Positions 16,026 to 18,065 of a stretch of 18,065 nt of DNA are shown here, piece by piece. The notes below the pieces were generated by a model, which was not told the DNA's origin, did no database searches, and was given only the letters and a program-made list of their open reading frames with translations. The stretch is from an uncultured Ideonella sp. (GTDB taxonomy: Bacteria; Pseudomonadota; Gammaproteobacteria; Burkholderiales; Burkholderiaceae), in NCBI GenBank assembly GCA_946479475.1, contig CAMLGG010000091.1:1-18065 (forward strand). Reading direction: 5' to 3'. Within the stretch, counting starts at the first letter, position 1; each line of letters starts with the position of its first letter. The position numbers and the translations under genes are program-made.

Positions 16026-17321
16026 ATGACCATGGCCGAAATTCTGACCCGCGAAGACTGCGCGGCGCTCGACGCGCGCGACCCGCTGCGCGACCTGCGC
16101 AGCCTGTTCACCCTGCCCGAGGGCGTGAACTACCTCGATGGCAACTCGCTCGGCGTGCTGCCTGCCGCGGCGCCCGCGCGCGCCGCCGAGGTGGTGCAGC
16201 GCGAATGGGGCGAGGGCCTGATCCGCAGCTGGAACACGGCGAACTGGATCAGCCTGCCGCAGCGGGTCGGCGACAAGATCGCCCGCCTGATCGGCGCGCG
16301 GCCCGGCGAGGTGGTTGCGGCCGACGCCACCTCGGTGAACCTGTTCAAGGCGCTCTCGGCAGCCCTGCAGATCGCGCAGGCCGACCATCCGGGCCGCCGC
16401 GTGATCCTGTCCGAGCGCAGCAACTTCCCGACCGACCTGTACATCGCCCAGTCGCTGGCGAAGCAGCACGGATTCGAGCTCGAGCTGGCGACCGGCGACG
16501 AGATTGCGGCGCGCCTGGACGAGCGCGTCGCCGTGCTGATGCTGACCCAGGTGAACTACCGCACCGGCGCGATCCACGACATGAAGGCGCTGACCGCCCA
16601 GGCTCATCGCGTGGGCGCGCTGGCCCTGTGGGACCTGTGCCATTCGGCCGGCGCGATCCCGGTCGACGTGCACGGCGCCGACGCCGACTTCGCCATCGGC
16701 TGCGGCTACAAGTACCTCAACGGCGGCCCCGGCGCGCCGGCCTTCGTGTGGGTGAATCCGCGCCACACGGATCGTTTCTGGCAGCCCCTGTCGGGCTGGA
16801 TGGGCCACGCCTCGCCCTTCACCTTCGATACCGCCTATCGCCCGGCCGAAGGCGTTTCGCGCTACCTCTGCGGCACGCCGCAGGTGATCGGCCTGTCGGT
16901 GCTGGAGTGCGGCGTGGACACGCTCCTGGCGGCCGAGCCGCTGGGCGGCATGGCCGCGCTGCGTGCGAAATCCCTGGCGCTGTCGGACCTGTTCCTCGCG
17001 CAGGTCGAGTCGAGATGCGCCGGCCACGGCCTGCGCTCGGTGAGCCCGGCCGATCGCGAGCGCCGGGGCAGCCAGGTCTCGCTGGCCTGCGCCAGCGCGC
17101 CGGGCTACGCGGTGATGCAGGCCCTCATCGAGCGGGGCGTGATCGGCGACTTCCGCGGCGGCGACGGCAGCGAGGCCGAGCCCGACCTGCTGCGCTTCGG
17201 CTTCACGCCGCTGTACACGCGCTTCGTCGACGTGCACGACGCCGTCACGGCGCTGGCCGACATCCTTTCCACACAGCAATGGCGCGAGGCGCGTTTCAAC
17301 CAGAAGGCAGCGGTCACATGA
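16026..17321 (+). CDS. kynU: kynureninase KynU
   Basis: The 431-aa product is a fold-type I PLP enzyme that cleaves L-kynurenine to anthranilate and L-alanine. The N-terminal signature YLDGNSLG (36-43) is present, as are FPTDLY (134-139), WDLCHSAGA with D203 (202-210), and the PLP lysine K229 in [14 protein letters not shown], with Y228 before it as in characterised kynureninases. Length matches the bacterial family (about 415-430 aa). Two ATGs, 16026 and 16032, are possible; neither has a strong Shine-Dalgarno. The stop overlaps the kynA start (ATGA), so the two are probably translationally coupled. With the divergent aryl-CoA ligase, anthranilate is likely catabolised rather than reused. 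Confidence 0.97.
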   Translation: MTMAEILTREDCAALDARDPLRDLRSLFTLPEGVNYLDGNSLGVLPAAAPARAAEVVQREWGEGLIRSWNTANWISLPQRVGDKIARLIGARPGEVVAADATSVNLFKALSAALQIAQADHPGRRVILSERSNFPTDLYIAQSLAKQHGFELELATGDEIAARLDERVAVLMLTQVNYRTGAIHDMKALTAQAHRVGALALWDLCHSAGAIPVDVHGADADFAIGCGYKYLNGGPGAPAFVWVNPRHTDRFWQPLSGWMGHASPFTFDTAYRPAEGVSRYLCGTPQVIGLSVLECGVDTLLAAEPLGGMAALRAKSLALSDLFLAQVESRCAGHGLRSVSPADRERRGSQVSLACASAPGYAVMQALIERGVIGDFRGGDGSEAEPDLLRFGFTPLYTRFVDVHDAVTALADILSTQQWREARFNQKAAVT

Positions 17322-18065
17322 GTTCCTGTCCCATGCACCAGGGCGCCAACGAGGCAGCGCGCGGCGAATCGATCGTGAAGGAGGAGGGCGCCCAACTCGA
17401 CTTCTCGCGCGACATGAGCTACGGCGACTACCTGCACCTCGACCAGGTGCTGAACGCGCAGCACCCGCTCTCGCCCGACCACAACGAGATGCTGTTCATC
17501 GTGCAGCACCAGACGAGCGAGCTGTGGATGAAGCTGATGCTGCACGAGCTGCGCGCGGCCGTCGCCGCCATCGCCGCCGACCAGCTGCCGCCGGCGTTCA
17601 AGATGCTGGCCCGCGTCTCGAGGATCATGGAGCAGCTGGTCCACGCCTGGGACGTGCTGGCCACCATGACGCCGCCCGAGTACTCGGCCATCCGGCCCTA
17701 CCTGGCGCAGTCCAGCGGCTTCCAGAGCTGGCAGTACCGCTGCATCGAGTTCATGCTGGGCAACAAGAACTCGGCGATGCTCAAGCCGCATTCGCACCGC
17801 CCCGACCTGCTGGCCATCGTCGAGGCCGCGTGGAAGGCCCCTTCGCTTTACGACGAGTCGCTGCGCCTGCTTGCGCGCCGTGGCATCGCGGTGCCCGCCA
17901 GCCACACCGAGCGCGACTGGACCCAGCCCTACGCGGCCGACGACGGCGTCGAGCAGGCCTGGCTGCAGGTCTACCGCCAGCCGGAAAAGAACTGGGATCT
18001 CTACCAGCTCGGCGAGGAGCTGACCGACCTGGAAGACGCCTTCCGCCTCTGGCGCTTCCGCCACG
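17318..18065 (+). CDS. kynA: tryptophan 2,3-dioxygenase KynA (3' truncated by window end)
   Basis: The first 249 codons are visible. The enzyme is a heme dioxygenase opening the indole ring of L-tryptophan to N-formylkynurenine. Key residues fit the Xanthomonas enzyme with a shift of nine: H64 in [10 protein letters not shown] (substrate indole contact), Y122 and R126 in EYSAIRPYL, the SGFQSWQYR segment after it, and H249 in WRFRH, the axial heme ligand, which is the last complete codon in the window. The frame overlaps kynU by 4 nt (ATGA), with GAAGG about 10 nt upstream. The remaining C-terminus lies beyond the window. It was found by translating the open frame that runs off the end. Confidence 0.96.
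   Translation, partial: MSSCPMHQGANEAARGESIVKEEGAQLDFSRDMSYGDYLHLDQVLNAQHPLSPDHNEMLFIVQHQTSELWMKLMLHELRAAVAAIAADQLPPAFKMLARVSRIMEQLVHAWDVLATMTPPEYSAIRPYLAQSSGFQSWQYRCIEFMLGNKNSAMLKPHSHRPDLLAIVEAAWKAPSLYDESLRLLARRGIAVPASHTERDWTQPYAADDGVEQAWLQVYRQPEKNWDLYQLGEELTDLEDAFRLWRFRH

Overview
The window looks like chromosomal DNA of a high-GC betaproteobacterium, most likely Burkholderiales (Rubrivivax/Leptothrix/Rhizobacter-like). The evidence is uniformly GC-rich coding sequence on both strands, the block rplM-rpsI / DUF6776-like / bactofilin / erpA, a DUF1854 gene behind an ABC transporter, and a kynB-kynU-kynA operon divergent from an aryl-CoA ligase. The genus is inference. I see no phage, IS, CRISPR, tRNA or rRNA.

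Layout. 1-1264 (+): the 3' end of an ABC exporter subunit and a DUF1854 gene whose first 25 codons are a 75-nt in-frame insert made of three consecutive hairpins. 1261-2583 (-): a small [2Fe-2S] ferredoxin followed by an AcuI/YhdH acrylyl-CoA reductase. 2635-6575 (+): a tight operon of a CaiB/Amacr-type CoA enzyme, a NUDIX-metallo-beta-lactamase fusion, a GFA-family zinc protein and an unknown protein. 6634-8514 (+): htpG behind a candidate heat-shock (sigma-32) promoter. 8516-10290 (-): a GNAT acetyltransferase and the SrkA/YihE kinase. 10291-10627: the only gene-free stretch over 300 bases, holding a palindrome next to the GNAT gene, the rplM promoter and a hairpin-rich leader of about 210 nt. 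10628-13121 (+): rplM-rpsI with a terminator, then a membrane coiled-coil protein, a bactofilin and erpA, closed by a bidirectional terminator. 13173-15233 (-): a RidA-like protein and a benzoate/2-aminobenzoate-CoA ligase. 15355-18065 (+): kynB, kynU and a kynA gene cut by the window end.

How it works together. The right end encodes tryptophan to N-formylkynurenine (KynA), to kynurenine (KynB), to anthranilate plus alanine (KynU). The divergent ligase would then activate anthranilate to 2-aminobenzoyl-CoA, the entry to the aerobic CoA-dependent route. The RidA-like protein, which lacks the archetypal catalytic arginine, may act on an enamine/imine intermediate there. The two arms share about 120 bp with overlapping promoters, and kynB looks leaderless. 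The left half has a loose acyl-CoA theme (AcuI, CaiB-like, NUDT7/19-like). The middle is housekeeping: translation, Fe-S assembly, cell-shape scaffold, chaperone.

I found no clearly new defence or mobile system. The best leads are the hairpin insert at the start of the DUF1854 gene, the NUDIX-MBL fusion, the Arg-less RidA paired with the ligase, and the rplM leader.
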